16,493 nt of DNA from JACVRW01 sp034664005 (GTDB taxonomy: Bacteria; Actinomycetota; Thermoleophilia; Solirubrobacterales; Thermoleophilaceae), in contig JAXDIL010000060.1 in the NCBI GenBank assembly GCA_034664005.1, positions 1 to 16,493 of the forward strand. The letters run 5' to 3'. How positions within the stretch are numbered: position 1 is the stretch's first letter; every line of letters starts with the position of its first letter. Under the pieces are notes generated by a model that had not been told where the DNA came from, searched no databases, and saw only the letters and a program-made list of their open reading frames with translations. Both the position numbers and the translations under genes were made by a program. Of the stretch, positions 1 to 6,874 are shown in pieces.

Positions 1-1601
1 TGGCAGGCGCGCTCGTCGGCGCGAGCACGCCGAGCGCATCCGAGCGGACCGCCACGGAGTTCGCGGAGGCCTGGGAGCGCGGCGACCTGCGGACGATGCA
101 CCGCCTGCTCGGCGCCGACTCGAAGGCGCGCTACCCGCTGGCGCGCTTCCGCCGCTCCTACAGGGACGCGGCCGGGACGGCGACGCTCGCGTCGGTCACG
201 GCCGACGACCCTGAGGGATCCCAGGGCGACGAGGTGATCGTCCCGGTCGTGGTCGAGACGCGCGTGTTCGGCAGCCTGCGCGGAAAGCTACGTGTCCCGG
301 TAAGGGACGAGCGGGTCGACTGGGAGCCGCGTCTGGTCTTCCCGGAGCTGCGGGCGGGCGAGCGGCTCACCCGCAACAGCCTGCCGCCCACCCGAGCCAC
401 GATCCGCTCGCGCGACGGCAAGGTGCTCGCCCAGGGCGAGGCGCCGGCGCGGACCTCGCCGCTCGTGGGGATCGCCGACTCGATCGCGGGCCGCATGGAG
501 CCCCACATGAGCTCGGAGGAGCAAGCGGCCCTGTACGCACGCGGGTTCCCCGCCGACTGGCCCGTGGGCCAGAGCGGCCTCGAGGAGGTCTTCGAGGAGC
601 GCCTGCGCGGCCGGCCTGGTGGCGAGCTGGTGGCGAGCGGGCGCGTGCTGGCCCGGGCCAAGGCACGCCGCGCGTCGGACGTCGAGACCACCATCGACAC
701 GCGCCTCCAGGAGGCCGCCGTGGTCGGTCTGGCCGGCCGGCTCGGCGGCATCGCGGCGCTCGACCCCCGCAACGGCGAGATCCGCGCCCTTGCCGGCATC
801 GCCTTCTCCGCGCCTCAGCCGCCTGGGTCGACCTTCAAGATCGTGACCGCCGCGGCCGCGCTCGAGCAGGGGCTCGTCAAGCCGTCGACGGAGTTCCCCG
901 TGGAGACACACGCCGTGATCGACGGAGTGAAGCTCGAGAACGCGAACGGCGAGTTCTGCGGCGGCAGCTTCCGCAACTCCTTCGCGCACTCGTGCAACTC
1001 CGTGTTCGCTCCGCTCGGCCTGAGGATCCGGGCGGAGGAGCTCGTGGACGCCGCCGAGCGCTTCGGCTGGAACGCGCCGGCCACGATCCCCGGTGAGGTC
1101 TCGAGCACGCTGCCGCAGGCCGCGGACATCGAGACGCCGCTCGAGCTCGCCTCCACCGCGATCGGCCAGTTCGAGACGCTCGCCACGCCGCTCCAGATGG
1201 CGTCCGTGGCGCAGACGATCGCGACGCGCGGGGTGCGCTTTCCGCCCACCCTGTCCCCCGCGCCGCGGCCGCGCGGCACGCGCGTGGTCTCGCGGCGCGT
1301 GGCGCGGACGATCGGCTCGATGATGGTCGACGTCGTGGCCTACGGCACCGGCACGGCCGCCGCGCTCCCCGACACGCGGGTGGCGGGCAAGACGGGCACC
1401 GCCGAGCTGGAGGACACGCGCGACCCGGAGACGGGCGAGATGCTGCCGCCCGACCCGACGAACACGGATGCCTGGTTCACCGCGTACGCCCCGGCGAAGC
1501 GCGCGAAGATCGTGGTGGGGGTCATGCTCGTGCGAGCGGGCGCGGGCGGCACGAGCGCGGCGCCCGCCGCACGCGTGGTCCTGGACGCGGCTACCCCGTA
1601 G
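1..1601 (+). CDS. Class B penicillin-binding protein with MecA_N-like domain (5' end missing)
   Basis: Peptidoglycan transpeptidase that cross-links stem peptides on the outer face of the membrane. The reading frame is open from base 3 with no start codon before the ATG at 96, so the N-terminal membrane anchor and true start lie upstream of the window; the first visible residues (AGALVGAS) look like the end of a hydrophobic segment. An NTF2-like MecA_N-type domain follows (ATEFAEAWERGDL onward, to about base 350), then a dimerisation segment (RATIRSRDGKVLAQG), then the transpeptidase domain. All three active-site motifs are present: STFK with the acylated Ser at 828-830, SCN at 990-998, and KTGT starting at 1389. 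The MecA_N-plus-transpeptidase order is that of PBP2a and mycobacterial PbpA-like proteins; it does not by itself show beta-lactam resistance. It ends 8 bases from the convergent lipoprotein gene, with no evident terminator between them. Confidence 0.93.
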   Translation, partial: AGALVGASTPSASERTATEFAEAWERGDLRTMHRLLGADSKARYPLARFRRSYRDAAGTATLASVTADDPEGSQGDEVIVPVVVETRVFGSLRGKLRVPVRDERVDWEPRLVFPELRAGERLTRNSLPPTRATIRSRDGKVLAQGEAPARTSPLVGIADSIAGRMEPHMSSEEQAALYARGFPADWPVGQSGLEEVFEERLRGRPGGELVASGRVLARAKARRASDVETTIDTRLQEAAVVGLAGRLGGIAALDPRNGEIRALAGIAFSAPQPPGSTFKIVTAAAALEQGLVKPSTEFPVETHAVIDGVKLENANGEFCGGSFRNSFAHSCNSVFAPLGLRIRAEELVDAAERFGWNAPATIPGEVSSTLPQAADIETPLELASTAIGQFETLATPLQMASVAQTIATRGVRFPPTLSPAPRPRGTRVVSRRVARTIGSMMVDVVAYGTGTAAALPDTRVAGKTGTAELEDTRDPETGEMLPPDPTNTDAWFTAYAPAKRAKIVVGVMLVRAGAGGTSAAPAARVVLDAATP

Positions 1602-1609
1602 CCCGCGGA

Positions 1610-2170
1610 CTAGATGTCCAGCAGGAAGGTGAGGTGCTCGCCGTCGGAGCCCTCGACCTCGAGCTCGAGCGGGCGGTACTCGGTGTTCTCGAGCGGCAGC
1701 CGGAAGAGAAGCATCGCGCCCGAGGTGGGCCCGAGCTGCGCGACGCTGCCGGCCTCGGGGATGCACTCGGCGGGCAGCAGCTCGCGCGGGTGGTACGCGA
1801 ACTGGTTGTCCTCCGGGAGCTCCTCCGGCTCGAACTCGTTGCCCTGGTTGTCGACGATCTTGAAGCTGTCGACCGTCCGGTGCGACTCCTTCGACGTGTT
1901 GCAGACCTGGATGAAGACCCCGTAGAGCGTCTCGCCCTTGGCGGGCTCCGTGCCCGCGTCGACGTAGGCGCTGTCGGGCGGGATCCGCGTGTTCAGCTGG
2001 CGCGTGATGAAGACGTTGTAGTCCACGCCCTCGAGCTCGAGCGCGAGGCCCTCGCGAGCGGCCTCCTCCACCCCCTGCTCGACGTCGGCCTCGCCGCATG
2101 CGGCCGCACCGGCGGCCAGGACGAGGAGGCAGAGCAGCATGAGGAGACGGTGCGGCATGCGGGCGGGCAT
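1610..2170 (-). CDS. DUF4352-like secreted lipoprotein
   Basis: The protein is 186 residues. A short basic N-terminus (MPARMPHRLL), a hydrophobic stretch and the cleavage region LAAGAAAC give a type II signal peptide with Cys25 as the likely lipidated residue. The lipobox is relaxed, with Ala at -3. The mature part is acidic and resembles DUF4352/immunoprotective extracellular domains: a beta-rich segment (YNVFITRQLNTRI, then YGVFIQVCNTS) with two cysteines, in VCNTS and AECIP, that could form a disulfide. The start at 2170 is preferred because GGAG sits 5 bases upstream; a second in-frame ATG at 2158 is possible. It lies 14 bases after the SRPBCC gene on the same strand and is probably co-transcribed with it. 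Function is unknown; a surface-anchored binding role is inferred from the fold only. Confidence 0.82.
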   Translation of the reverse strand: MPARMPHRLLMLLCLLVLAAGAAACGEADVEQGVEEAAREGLALELEGVDYNVFITRQLNTRIPPDSAYVDAGTEPAKGETLYGVFIQVCNTSKESHRTVDSFKIVDNQGNEFEPEELPEDNQFAYHPRELLPAECIPEAGSVAQLGPTSGAMLLFRLPLENTEYRPLELEVEGSDGEHLTFLLDI

Positions 2171-2184
2171 ATTAGCTCCGGGCC

Positions 2185-2742
2185 TCAGAGACGCGACTGG
2201 CGAGCCGGGTCCATTCCGGCGTATCCGCCGAAGCGCGCGGCCTTCTCGGGCTCGTATCCGGCGATCGTGGCGCGCTTCAGCTCCACGCGGTCGGGCTCCT
2301 CGAAGATCCTCCGGAGGCGCTCGAGCGACTTGCGCGTCTGCCGCCTCACCCAGCCTGCCGCGCCGATCTCCTTGATCCGGTCGATCGCGGTCGCGGGCTC
2401 GCTGAAGGTGGTGAGCTCGACGCGTGTGACGTCGCCGGACTCGCGTGAGAAGTCGTAGACGGCCACGGACCTGTTGCGGCCGCGACGGCCGACCCGGATC
2501 TCCTCGACGATCTGCCGCGGCCGGTCGGCCACCGTGATCGTCAGCTCCGCGTACTCGTTCGCGAGCGGCGCGTCGAGCTTGAAGCGGGCAGCCGCCCCCA
2601 CGCCGACGGGCTGGACCCGCGCGAGCCGGTAGTCGTCCATGTAGTGGTCCGCGAACGCCGGCCGCGCCGCGAGATCGGCGACGAAGTCGAAGATCTCCTC
2701 GCGTGGAGCAGAGATGACTGTCGAGACGGTGACCTCGCGCAT
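2185..2742 (-). CDS. SRPBCC / START-like domain protein
   Basis: The protein is 185 residues. The opening REVTVSTVISAPREEIFDFV is the characteristic first strand and helix of the SRPBCC (polyketide cyclase/START) fold, which forms a hydrophobic cavity for lipids or other apolar ligands. The middle alternates strands (RFKLDAPLANEYAELTITV, VAVYDFSRESGDVTRVEL) and ends in the usual long amphipathic helix (RRQTRKSLERLRRIFEE). A tail of about 35 residues, rich in basic and Gly residues, follows the domain. There is no signal peptide, so it is probably cytoplasmic. No clear Shine-Dalgarno precedes the ATG. It sits between the zinc mini-protein gene (42-base gap) and the lipoprotein gene (14-base gap), as in an operon. 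The ligand cannot be told from sequence; such proteins range from lipid carriers to aromatase/cyclases. Confidence 0.85.
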   Translation of the reverse strand: MREVTVSTVISAPREEIFDFVADLAARPAFADHYMDDYRLARVQPVGVGAAARFKLDAPLANEYAELTITVADRPRQIVEEIRVGRRGRNRSVAVYDFSRESGDVTRVELTTFSEPATAIDRIKEIGAAGWVRRQTRKSLERLRRIFEEPDRVELKRATIAGYEPEKAARFGGYAGMDPARQSRL

Positions 2743-2784
2743 GGATGCGCCATCGTACCGGCCGCCGAAGGCGGGCCCAGGCGG

Positions 2785-3027
2785 CTAGGCCGCGCGCGGG
2801 ACGACGGCCAGACGGCGCTCGCTCGCGTGCACGCGCACGCTGCGCACGGCCACGCGGCGCGACTCGGGGAGCTCGGCGAAGCAGAGGTCGCAGAGCGTGC
2901 GCCCTCCGTCGAGCTCGTGCATGCCCTCGCCGGCGAGCGGCGTGCGGTGGCAGGCCCCGCACGAGGTGGTGTTCGAGTGCAGCGTTCCGATGCTGCTTCG
3001 GACGAGCATGGCGGCGAGATCAGGCAT
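2785..3027 (-). CDS. Small zinc-ribbon-like protein (two CxxC knuckles)
   Basis: Eighty residues. The two knuckles CGAC and CDLC form a C-x2-C-x19-C-x2-C pattern typical of a small structural zinc site. The segment around them (TTSCGACHRTPLAGEG, GGRTLCDLCFAELPES) resembles the treble-clef or ribbon pieces found in stand-alone actinobacterial mini-proteins. There is no enzymatic motif, signal peptide or membrane segment. The start is uncertain: ATG at 3027 has no good Shine-Dalgarno, and the next in-frame Met (MLVRSS, residue 7) is also possible. It is divergent from the FHA gene, whose possible RNA leader overlaps its 5' end. It may lead the SRPBCC/lipoprotein row. I do not recognise a named family; a protein- or nucleic-acid-binding role is only a guess. 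Confidence 0.6.
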   Translation of the reverse strand: MPDLAAMLVRSSIGTLHSNTTSCGACHRTPLAGEGMHELDGGRTLCDLCFAELPESRRVAVRSVRVHASERRLAVVPRAA

Positions 3028-3115
3028 GGCGAGAGCTTCGGGAACGGGACCGAAAGCCCTCCCAACCCTTATGAGTAAGGCATCCCCAGCTTGGGTAACG
3101 GGCCGCCGACCTCAA
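3010..3115 (+). ncRNA. Candidate structured leader RNA of the FHA gene (class unassigned)
   Basis: Read by eye on the + strand, several mutually compatible or competing helices can be drawn. GGCGGC at 3010-3015 pairs with GCCGCC at 3102-3107. A hairpin has UUCGG (3037-3041) paired with CCGAA (3050-3054), extended outward by GC/GC and GAG/CUC. A perfect hairpin has CCUUA (3067-3071) paired with UAAGG (3076-3080) around a 4-base loop. GGGA in the first hairpin loop (3046-3049) can pair with UCCC (3083-3086), as in a pseudoknot. UUGGG at 3091-3095 can pair either back to CCCAA (3061-3065) or forward to CUCAA (3111-3115), a possible switch. A terminator-like hairpin and a strong ribosome binding site follow. 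It partly overlaps the 5' end of the opposite-strand small gene. It may be a riboswitch or attenuator, but no known class was matched. Confidence 0.35.
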
Positions 3116-3117
3116 TT

Positions 3118-3146
3118 GAAAAAACCGCGCAGTTAGCGGCTTTTTC
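3118..3146 (+). terminator. Terminator-like hairpin in the leader of the FHA gene
   Basis: GAAAAAACCGC at 3118-3128 and GCGGCTTTTTC at 3136-3146 form an 11-base stem with a single A-C mismatch and a 7-base loop. The 3' arm ends in a run of five T, as in an intrinsic terminator; because the arms are A-rich and T-rich it would also work on the opposite strand. The genes on either side are divergent, so it does not end either of them. It is best read as an attenuator inside a leader, or as the end of a small RNA. Confidence 0.5.
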
Positions 3147-3148
3147 AC

Positions 3149-3176
3149 TTGGCAGCTTCGTAACTATCGATACCAT
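3149..3176 (+). promoter_or_regulatory. Possible sigma70-type promoter for the FHA gene
   Basis: TTGGCA at 3149-3154 and TACCAT at 3171-3176 are 16 bases apart and match the -35/-10 consensus moderately. Between them lies the 8-base palindrome TATCGATA (3165-3172). If used, transcription would start near 3183 with a leader of about 28 bases, bypassing the structured region upstream. It is weak by sequence and offered as the alternative to an upstream promoter. Confidence 0.25.
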
Positions 3177-3210
3177 CCCAGCCCCCACCCCCCTTAGGAG
3201 AAGAAATCCG

Positions 3211-3750
3211 ATGGAAGCCTTCAACGCCGGCACACTCGCTGGTGCCGGGTCTTTCCGGTGCGACTCCTGTGGCTTCGCCGTAGCTCTTCAGGAGCGTGAT
3301 TCGATCCCGTCTTGTCCGGAATGCGACGGGACCAGTTTCCGACGCAGTTCGCTCTTCGGCGAGTCGGTCCGCCCCCCGCTCAGACACGATGTCGAGGGGG
3401 CGCCCGAGTGGCTCGCGGAGGCGCGAGACGCGCTGGTCAGGGACGGCGACTACCTCGCGTTCGACGACGACGACCGCGTGCGTGTGTTCCCGCTGCAGGA
3501 CGGCTGGACCCGCATCGGCCGCAGCCTGTCCGCACACGTGCGCTTCGACGACCCGACGGTGTCGCGCCGCCACGCGCTCCTCTACAGGGACGCCGAGGGG
3601 GCTCGCATCCTGGACGATCGCAGCCTGAACGGCGTGTTCCGGAACGGCGACCGCGTGGAGCTCGCGGAGCTCGAGGACGGCGACGAGATCTCGATCGGGC
3701 GCTTCAGCCTCTTCTTCGTGAGCCTCGTGGGCGCGGCCGTCAGGACCTGA
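3211..3750 (+). CDS. Zinc-ribbon and FHA-domain protein
   Basis: The protein is 179 residues. An N-terminal zinc ribbon (Cys17, Cys20, Cys35, Cys38; C-x2-C-x14-C-x2-C) is joined by an acidic linker to a C-terminal forkhead-associated domain. The FHA hallmarks are all present: GR at 103-104, SRRH at 118-121 and NG at 140-141, followed by LEDGDEISIG. FHA domains bind phosphothreonine peptides, usually targets of Ser/Thr kinases, so this is likely a cytoplasmic phospho-signalling adaptor. The start at 3211 is chosen because AGGAGAAG (3196-3203) stands about 10 bases upstream; the frame is open back to a TTG at 3091, but that stretch looks like leader. The 3' end overlaps the convergent SDR gene by 11 bases. 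No kinase is present in the window, so its partner is unknown. Confidence 0.9.
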   Translation: MEAFNAGTLAGAGSFRCDSCGFAVALQERDSIPSCPECDGTSFRRSSLFGESVRPPLRHDVEGAPEWLAEARDALVRDGDYLAFDDDDRVRVFPLQDGWTRIGRSLSAHVRFDDPTVSRRHALLYRDAEGARILDDRSLNGVFRNGDRVELAELEDGDEISIGRFSLFFVSLVGAAVRT

Positions 3751-4702
3751 GCTCGGCGAACCCTTCCTCACGGGAGACGACCGGGCGGTAGCCGAGCTCG
3801 CGCTCGGCGCGCGAGATGTCGATCGTGCACTCCTGGGACGAGACCCAGACCGCGAAGCGGGTGAGCGGCGGCGAGCCGGGGCGCTTCAGCAGTCGCCAGA
3901 TCCACTCGCTCGCCGCCGCAGCGGCGCGCGCGACCGGCGCCGGCACCGACCTGTCGGGGATCGTCACGCCCTGCGTCCCGAGCATCTCTGTGAGGAAATC
4001 GCGGAAGACGACCGGCTCGCCGTCGGTGACGAAGTAGACACCGCCGGCGGGCGCCCTCGTTGCCGCGAGCCAGAGTCCCTCGACCGTGTTGTCGATGTGC
4101 GTCGTCGCGCTGAGCTGGCGCCCGCCACCGATCCAGCGAAAGCGGCCGGAGCGGACCATCTGCGTGATCGCCGGAAGCAGCGTCGTGTCACCGCGCCCCC
4201 AGACGAACCTGGGCCTCACCACCACCGTCTCGATTCCATCGGCGTCGCGAACGCGCTGCTCCGCCTTGGCCTTCGACCAGGGGTAGAGCGACGGCGAGTC
4301 GGGTCGCAGCGGAGCCGTCTCGTCCACGTTCACCAGCGGCTGCCCCGCCATCAACGCTGCCTCGGTGCCCACGTGCACGAGCCGGCGCACGCCGGCTGCC
4401 CGGCAGGCGTCGATCACGTTCTGCGTGCCCTGGACGTTGAGGCGCTCGTAGTCGGCCGGGTCGCCCCAGTCCTCCACCTTCGCCGCGGCGTGGAAGGCTA
4501 CCTCGCAGCCCTCGGCGCCGCTCGTGAGCGAGGCCGCGTCGTCGAGGTCGCCCATCACGGGCTCCGCGCCAAGCGAGCGCACGCGCTCGGCCGCCTTCTC
4601 AGAGCGCGCGAGCGCGCGCACGTCCCAGCCCTCGCGCTTCAGCCGCTCGATCAGGGCGCCCCCGACGAAGCCGGATCCACCGGTGACGAAGGCCGTCGGC
4701 AC
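3740..4702 (-). CDS. NAD(P)-dependent extended SDR (epimerase / 3beta-HSD-like)
   Basis: The protein is 320 residues. The N-terminal Rossmann motif TGGSGFVGG (Gly8, Gly11, Gly14) and the catalytic YPWSK (Tyr140, Lys144) define an extended short-chain dehydrogenase. The conserved segments HAAAKVEDW, NVQGTQNVIDACRAAGV and VVVRPRFVWGRGD match the sugar-epimerase/3beta-hydroxysteroid dehydrogenase branch. A non-canonical segment (APVARAAAAASEWIWRLLKRPG) lies in the C-terminal substrate region. It likely oxidises or reduces an alcohol/ketone with a nicotinamide cofactor; the substrate is unknown. The start is a GTG at 4702. Only 18 bases separate it from the molybdopterin oxidoreductase stop upstream, so it is probably the third gene of that unit. 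The 3' end overlaps the FHA gene by 11 bases, tail to tail. Confidence 0.9.
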   Translation of the reverse strand: MPTAFVTGGSGFVGGALIERLKREGWDVRALARSEKAAERVRSLGAEPVMGDLDDAASLTSGAEGCEVAFHAAAKVEDWGDPADYERLNVQGTQNVIDACRAAGVRRLVHVGTEAALMAGQPLVNVDETAPLRPDSPSLYPWSKAKAEQRVRDADGIETVVVRPRFVWGRGDTTLLPAITQMVRSGRFRWIGGGRQLSATTHIDNTVEGLWLAATRAPAGGVYFVTDGEPVVFRDFLTEMLGTQGVTIPDRSVPAPVARAAAAASEWIWRLLKRPGSPPLTRFAVWVSSQECTIDISRAERELGYRPVVSREEGFAELRS

Positions 4703-4720
4703 GGCGCCGACGCTAGCGCG

Positions 4721-6874
4721 TCAGCGCTCGAGCCGCACCGGCACGCCATTCAGCACGGCCATGCCGGCGAGCCGCTCGACGTCTTCGAGGGCCGAGCTCG
4801 TAAGCTCGTTGACGTTGACTCCCGCGTGCGCGTTCGCCACCCGCCACCCTCCGCGGTGCCCCCATCCGTGTGGCAGCGCCACTGTCCCGCGCGTCATCTC
4901 GTCGGTCAGCCGCACCGGCACTCTCACGCTGCCGGTCTTCGATGTCACCTGAGCAAGTTGTCCGTCCGCAAGTCCAACTGCGCGTGCGTCGTCCGGGTGC
5001 ACATGCAGGGCGTGCGGCCTGCGACGCCGCATCAGCTTGGGCGAGTTGTGCATCCAGGAGTTGTGCGAGCGGAGCTCGCGCAAGCCGATCAGGCGCAGCG
5101 GGTACGCCTCATTGCCGGGGTCCGCGCGCTGTGCCGCGAGGCGCCTCAACTCCTCCACGATGGGCTCTGGGGCGAGGTGCACGCGCCGGTCGCGGTGGCG
5201 GAGCTTCCTCGGGAGCACGCCCGTGCGGATGTACGGTCCGAGCAGCAGACCGTGCGGGTGCCTGCGGAGCTTGTCGAGGTTCAGGCCTCGCGGCCGCAGG
5301 CCGAACATGTCGCCACCGCGTGACGTGCGGACGGCAAGCGAGAGGATCTGCCTCGGCGTTAGGCGTATTCCCAGTCGACCGAGCATTCGCAGGGGCCCGA
5401 TGCTCGACGGCGTGATGCCGAGCCTGCGCGACAGGGCGTCTATGACCGCCCACTCCGGGCGGGCCTCTCCGGCGGGCTCCACCACTGCGTCCGTGTACTG
5501 GATGAAGGGTCTGTAGAAGAAGTTGAGGTACGCGAAAGGCAGGTCCTCGCGCTCGAGCCAGGTCGTCGCCGGCAGCACGTAGTCGGCGCGGCGATTCGTC
5601 TCATTCACGTAGAGGTCGAGCGAAACCAGCAGCTCCAGCTCGCCAAGCGCTTGCTCGAGCTCGAGGCCGTTGGGAACGCTGAGCACCGGGTTCCCTGCAG
5701 ATACGAACAGTGCCCTCAGCTGACCGTGCCCCGGTGTCGCGATCTCCTTCGCCATCACCGCCGCGGGCATCTGCCCGAGTACGTCTGGAAACGCGCCGAT
5801 CCGGCTATGCCGCTTGCCGTAGGTGGCGATGCCGAACCGCTCCGGAATCCGCTCCACGTCCACCGGGGATGAGCCGAACACCGCTCCGCCGGGCCGATCG
5901 AGGTTCCCCGTGATGGCGTTCACAGCGTTGATCAGGAACTCTGTGAGCGTGCCGAAGCGCCCAAGGCTCGTGCCAGTCCGACCGTATGCGACAGCCGCCG
6001 GACTGGCAGCGAAGTCGCGCGCCAGCTCGCTAAGGCGTCGCGGGTCGACCCCGGTCCGGTCCGCGGTTGCGTCCGGCGGAAAGTCGGCGGCCAGCCGCGC
6101 GAGCTCGGCGACTCCGGAGCATCTGCGCTCGAGATAGCCACGGTCGATCCGGTCCTCCGCCAGCAGTACCTGCAACACGGACAGCAGCATCAATGCATCG
6201 GTATCGGGGCGGATCGGCAGGTGCTCGAACTCACGGGCGGTTTCGGTTCGACGCGGGTCGGCCACGACGATGCGACCGCCGCGCGCGACGATCGCACGAA
6301 GATGTTCGCGCGCCCGCGGAAGGGAGATCGTCGATCCGTTCGACACCATCGGATTGGCGCCCAGCATCAGGAGGAAACGAGTGCGCGCGACGTCCGGGAA
6401 CGGCATGACGAGCGGAGAGCCGTACAGCAGGGCGCTCGCGGCAAACTGGTTGTTCACGTCCTGCGAGCCGGACGTGTAGTAGTGCGGCGTTCCGAGCGCA
6501 TCGACGAACCCCTTCGCCCACAACGTGTGCGAGTACGAATTCAGCCCGGGCGTGCCCATATACCACCCGACCGCATCCGTCCCGTGCCGACCAAGGATTC
6601 GCGCCAGCCGTCCAGCGATGTCGTCGAGCGCGTCGTCCCAGCCGACGGGCTCGAATCCGTGCGTGCCCCGGCGGAGCGGGCGAAGGACGCGGTCGGGGTC
6701 GTTCTGCACCTCCGTCATCGCAATGCCCTTCGGGCAGGCATAGCCGCTCGACAGGCGATGCTCCGGATCAGGGCGGAGCGCGGTCACGCGCCCTCGCTCG
6801 TCCACGCTCGCCAGCAAGCCGCACTGCGGCTCGCAGATGCGGCAGAACGTGGGGCGTACTTCGGGCTCAGGCAA
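4721..6874 (-). CDS. Molybdopterin (bis-MGD) oxidoreductase, catalytic subunit
   Basis: The protein is 717 residues and belongs to the DMSO reductase/formate dehydrogenase superfamily. An N-terminal [4Fe-4S] site is formed by Cys11, Cys14, Cys18 and Cys47 (CRICEPQC, YACPKG). Molybdopterin-binding domains follow (LMLGANPMVSNGSTISLPRA, NAITGNLDRPGGAVFG, SAGNPVLSVPNG, NETNRRADYVLPATTWLERED). A C-terminal dinucleotide-binding domain spans about residues 590-717 (HNSWMHNSPKLMR, LPHGWGHRGG). There is no Tat signal, so it is probably cytoplasmic. I place the start at the TTG at 6874: GGAG lies 4 bases upstream and it overlaps the stop of the preceding gene by 8 bases; an upstream in-frame ATG at 6955 would add an unconserved Ser/Arg-rich stretch. 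Where Cys, Sec or Ser usually binds Mo (DVNNQFA), the residue is Ala145. No electron-transfer subunit is adjacent. Substrate unknown. Confidence 0.9.
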   Translation of the reverse strand: MPEPEVRPTFCRICEPQCGLLASVDERGRVTALRPDPEHRLSSGYACPKGIAMTEVQNDPDRVLRPLRRGTHGFEPVGWDDALDDIAGRLARILGRHGTDAVGWYMGTPGLNSYSHTLWAKGFVDALGTPHYYTSGSQDVNNQFAASALLYGSPLVMPFPDVARTRFLLMLGANPMVSNGSTISLPRAREHLRAIVARGGRIVVADPRRTETAREFEHLPIRPDTDALMLLSVLQVLLAEDRIDRGYLERRCSGVAELARLAADFPPDATADRTGVDPRRLSELARDFAASPAAVAYGRTGTSLGRFGTLTEFLINAVNAITGNLDRPGGAVFGSSPVDVERIPERFGIATYGKRHSRIGAFPDVLGQMPAAVMAKEIATPGHGQLRALFVSAGNPVLSVPNGLELEQALGELELLVSLDLYVNETNRRADYVLPATTWLEREDLPFAYLNFFYRPFIQYTDAVVEPAGEARPEWAVIDALSRRLGITPSSIGPLRMLGRLGIRLTPRQILSLAVRTSRGGDMFGLRPRGLNLDKLRRHPHGLLLGPYIRTGVLPRKLRHRDRRVHLAPEPIVEELRRLAAQRADPGNEAYPLRLIGLRELRSHNSWMHNSPKLMRRRRPHALHVHPDDARAVGLADGQLAQVTSKTGSVRVPVRLTDEMTRGTVALPHGWGHRGGWRVANAHAGVNVNELTSSALEDVERLAGMAVLNGVPVRLER

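Noticed and set aside
288..2099. 603-codon minus-strand frame across the PBP and the lipoprotein region
   Set aside because: Arg/Gly-rich composition without domains; it is antisense to a PBP with all catalytic motifs and out of frame with the lipoprotein.
3010..3110. Assignment of the leader to the c-di-GMP-I (GEMM) riboswitch
   Set aside because: Stretches such as GGGACCGAAAGCC and GGGTAACG resemble the GEMM core, but the conserved ACGCAAAGCC is not intact and the CCGAA part is better used in a hairpin; a covariance model search would be needed.
3091..3210. N-terminal extension of the FHA protein from a TTG at 3091
   Set aside because: The extension is translated leader containing the terminator-like hairpin; the ATG at 3211 has a strong ribosome binding site and is followed directly by the zinc ribbon.
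4097..5323. 408-codon + strand frame opposite the molybdopterin and SDR genes
   Set aside because: No domain, Arg/His-rich composition, and it crosses the junction of two well-supported genes on the other strand.
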